Shown: positions 62,001 to 64,000 of the stretch, piece by piece
Position numbering within the stretch: the stretch's first letter is position 1
Layout: the number at the start of each line of letters is the position of its first letter
From: Butyrivibrio sp.
Lineage (GTDB): Bacteria; Bacillota; Clostridia; Lachnospirales; Lachnospiraceae
Direction of reading: 5' to 3'
Assembly (NCBI GenBank): GCA_017470505.1
Contig: JAFUYO010000010.1
Location: 1 to 64,000 of the forward strand
Length of the DNA: 64,000 bases
Program-made: the position numbers and the translations under genes
Notes under the pieces: model-generated
Told to the model about the DNA's origin: nothing
The model's input: only the letters and a program-made list of their open reading frames with translations
The model's database searches: none

Positions 62001-63015
62001 TATTCCTAACTGTCTCGCCTTCTATAAGGTTTCCGGCGAGTGTCATAACTCCGTGGTGATACCGCTCCCTCCCTATCTTGCGTATGAGGTTTTCAACTGC
62101 GCTGCGCCCCAGCTCATAGCTGTCAACGGCGTAGGTCGTGACCTTTTTATCGGAAATATCCGATCGGCTGCAGTTGCCGTATCCGACTACCGAAACATCA
62201 TCAGGAACGCTGTAACCGCTCTCAGAGAGTTTTTTGATGAGCATACCTGCAGCTATGTCGCTTGAGCAGATAAATGCAGTCGGCATCTCCTCAGGAAGAT
62301 TAAAAAACTTATCAGGATCCGGCACGTTTATGTCGGGATCCCTGTCATCGATCACCCAGTCCTGCCTGAAATCAATATTGTTTAAAAGAAGTGCCTTCCT
62401 GTATCCGAAGTACCTGTCGGTTATGGAGTCTGTCGCAAGGACCGTTCCGACAAAACCGATCCTGCTGTGGCCTTTTCCGATCAGATATTCTGTCATAAGG
62501 CATGCACCGCTATAGCTGTCGCAGGTAACTGCATCCTCACTTATATAGTGGTCATAAAAATCAAGATAGATCACCGGGATCGATGACGATGCGCGGATGT
62601 TTTCAAGGTACTTCCCCGGCAGGCGCCCCAGGATAAGGGCGCCATCCACCTTGTTGTCGGATATTATCCTCGGCAGCGTAAGTCTCTTAATGCTGTCACC
62701 TGATATGACCTCAAGCATGGTGAAGCTCCCCTTCTCCATCGCAAGCTGGGATATCTGCTGGTGAAGCCTGTTGTAATATGCGTCGTACTCACCCATGTAC
62801 GCCTCAGAAATAATAACTCCTATAGTGTAGCTCTTGCCCATGTTCTCGAGTTTCCTGGAGACGGATGGAATGTATCCCATCTCATTGGCGAGGGCGTGGA
62901 TCTTCTTCCTGACCTCCTCGCTCATACCCTTCTGTCCGGATAAGGCTTTGGACACCGTAACTGTACTAACCCCCAGCTTTTCCGCAATATCCTTAAGTCT
63001 CACACTTTTAGCCAT
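61993..63015 (-). CDS. LacI-family transcriptional regulator
   Basis: A 340-residue repressor: helix-turn-helix VRLKDIAEKLGVSTVTVSKAL (residues 4-24), hinge MGYIPSVSRKLE, then a periplasmic-binding-protein-like effector domain with SDIAAGML and VGYGNCS. The ATG reading MAKSVRLKD has GGAG six bases upstream; an upstream TTG is part of that ribosome site. No sugar gene is adjacent, so the effector and target are unknown. Confidence 0.92.
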   Translation of the reverse strand: MAKSVRLKDIAEKLGVSTVTVSKALSGQKGMSEEVRKKIHALANEMGYIPSVSRKLENMGKSYTIGVIISEAYMGEYDAYYNRLHQQISQLAMEKGSFTMLEVISGDSIKRLTLPRIISDNKVDGALILGRLPGKYLENIRASSSIPVIYLDFYDHYISEDAVTCDSYSGACLMTEYLIGKGHSRIGFVGTVLATDSITDRYFGYRKALLLNNIDFRQDWVIDDRDPDINVPDPDKFFNLPEEMPTAFICSSDIAAGMLIKKLSESGYSVPDDVSVVGYGNCSRSDISDKKVTTYAVDSYELGRSAVENLIRKIGRERYHHGVMTLAGNLIEGETVRNIM

Positions 63016-63164
63016 TGCAATCTCCAATCAATGTATTAATATTATATATGCTGATTTAATGCTATTTTTGCTCACAGAGCCATGCATAATTATAAATCCA
63101 TATTAGCACATACTAAATTAAACTTCATCAACTATTTTTTATTATTTTTGTGGGAGAACAGAAA

Positions 63165-63665
63165 ATGATCGCAATCAAGATAACCGGTCAGAAAAGCTTT
63201 ATGGCAAAGCTCTTGACCACCGACTGCTTCGACCTTTTCGAGCTGGAAGAAGCTGACATAGAAACCTTCAACACCTTTAAGATCGACGGCCGGATCAACA
63301 AAGATTTTTATAAAAATGCAGGCACTGACCAGGCAGAAATCCCAAAAGGCCTGTTCAGCTCCTGGTCAAAGATCCGTCCTATCTGTTTTGATTTGATAAA
63401 AGGAAAGCAGACTCCTCTTTCTTTTAAGTTTATATTAAGGCCGAATGATGAGCTAAAGAAAAAGATTTTTGGAGACTTAAATCTACCGCTCTCCCCCGAT
63501 CAGTTCTTTCCCTGCATCAACATAAGATTTGCACAGGGAGAAGTTGTCATAATAACAGGCATGTCCACAAGTGTCTTCACTCTTGACAAAGACACAGAAA
63601 AAGCCTGGGACAGCTTCATCCCGGGCTTTTTGGAATCAAAAGACATAAATGCGCAGATCACATGA
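63165..63665 (+). CDS. DUF5721 protein
   Basis: A 166-residue soluble protein. ITGQKSFMAKLLTTDCFD, FKIDGRINKDFY and INIRFAQGEVVIITGMS are the family pattern I associate with DUF5721, a clostridial family of unknown role. The ATG reading MIAIKITG is used, with GGGAG nine bases upstream; the in-frame GTG five codons earlier is inside that ribosome site. Single gene between LacI and the Hpt gene. Confidence 0.8.
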   Translation: MIAIKITGQKSFMAKLLTTDCFDLFELEEADIETFNTFKIDGRINKDFYKNAGTDQAEIPKGLFSSWSKIRPICFDLIKGKQTPLSFKFILRPNDELKKKIFGDLNLPLSPDQFFPCINIRFAQGEVVIITGMSTSVFTLDKDTEKAWDSFIPGFLESKDINAQIT

Positions 63666-63670
63666 TCAAA

Positions 63671-64000
63671 TCAGGTCTTGTACTTGTTGAGAATTATAAT
63701 GAGCTGGTCATATTTGGGCTTGATCTGGTCGTACTTCTCCTTGTAGCCTTCCATAGAACCTGCGCGGAGGATCTCCGTGAGCTCACATACAGGAGTAAGG
63801 AACCCCTTAAGTCCAAGGTTCGCTCCTACACCCTTGAGAGTGTGGACAGCCTTAAAAGCCTCGGAGACGTTGCCCTCAGCAAGATAAGCCGTCAGATCGT
63901 TCATACTCTGATCGTTCAGGAACTTGAACATAAACCTGGCGATCAGATCCTCGTTCCCCATGAACCTGTCAAGAATTTCGTCCCAGTCTACACCCCATTC
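63671..64000 (-). CDS. Hpt phosphotransfer-domain protein, 5' end outside the window
   Basis: The open frame runs to the window edge, reading back through VDWDEILDRFMGNEDLIARF. The phospho-accepting histidine is in AVHTLKGVGANLGLKG. The visible part is a whole Hpt domain of about 108 residues, used to pass phosphate in multistep relays. A short stand-alone Hpt or the C-terminus of a hybrid kinase are both possible because the true start is not seen. It ends five bases from the converging DUF5721 gene. Confidence 0.85.
   Translation of the reverse strand, partial: EWGVDWDEILDRFMGNEDLIARFMFKFLNDQSMNDLTAYLAEGNVSEAFKAVHTLKGVGANLGLKGFLTPVCELTEILRAGSMEGYKEKYDQIKPKYDQLIIILNKYKT

Overview
The window looks like chromosome from a strictly anaerobic, Gram-positive clostridium, most likely a Lachnospiraceae relative of Butyrivibrio, Pseudobutyrivibrio or Roseburia. 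The evidence is a class III (glycyl-radical) ribonucleotide reductase with its activase, a rubredoxin, a pyrophosphate-type phosphofructokinase, DUF1653 and DUF5721 proteins, lipoproteins with Gram-positive export signals and AGGAGG ribosome sites. No phage, insertion sequence, tRNA or rRNA was recognised. The taxonomic call is inference from gene content.

Layout. 1-8.6 kb: a manganese exporter, three cyclic-di-GMP enzymes (two GGDEF proteins of the same architecture and one GGDEF-EAL protein), DegV, HU and PPi-phosphofructokinase. 8.7-16.1 kb: small membrane protein, AI-2E-type transporter, a structured RNA that fits 6S RNA, Xaa-Pro aminopeptidase, deoC, citrate synthase and threonine synthase. 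16.2-17.0 kb: a bacterial protein with two AP2-like domains. 17.0-30.7 kb: a ten-gene, almost gapless minus-strand operon built around a Gram-positive Pel-type exopolysaccharide synthase (PelD, PelE, deacetylase-like, PelF, PelG) with CotH, VTC, DUF4956 and DUF4832 proteins appended, and headed by a GH3-like protein that has lost its catalytic residues. 30.7-31.8 kb: gene-poor, with NrdR-like operators over the operon promoter and a consensus promoter driving what looks like a decayed gene or RNA. 31.8-43.7 kb: glyA, two PAP2 phosphatases, GT2, DUF1653, holA, nrdG, nrdD (with fused redoxin), an unusual DAACS symporter, rubredoxin. 43.7-45.8 kb: two arrays of palindromic repeats with a constant 53-bp period flanking one gene for a PD-(D/E)XK-like nuclease. 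45.8-52.9 kb: comEC, GerMN lipoprotein, histidine kinase, response regulator, comEA. 53-61 kb: arginine biosynthesis (argC, GNAT, argJ, argB, argD and an orphan solute-binding-like protein) divergent from argG, with ArgR-type boxes between. 61-64 kb: DUF1294, LytTR regulator, LacI regulator, DUF5721, Hpt domain (cut by the window end).

How parts work together. PelD keeps a c-di-GMP inhibitory-site motif (RNND) in front of a dead GGDEF active site, so the c-di-GMP enzymes at 0.9-7.3 kb are plausible inputs to the polysaccharide operon. The regulatory reading (NrdR-like sites over both the nrdD promoter and the pel promoter) would tie the polysaccharide to nucleotide or redox status, but this is inference. 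The comEC/comEA operon and the palindromic array beside it form the other region that standard annotation does not explain.
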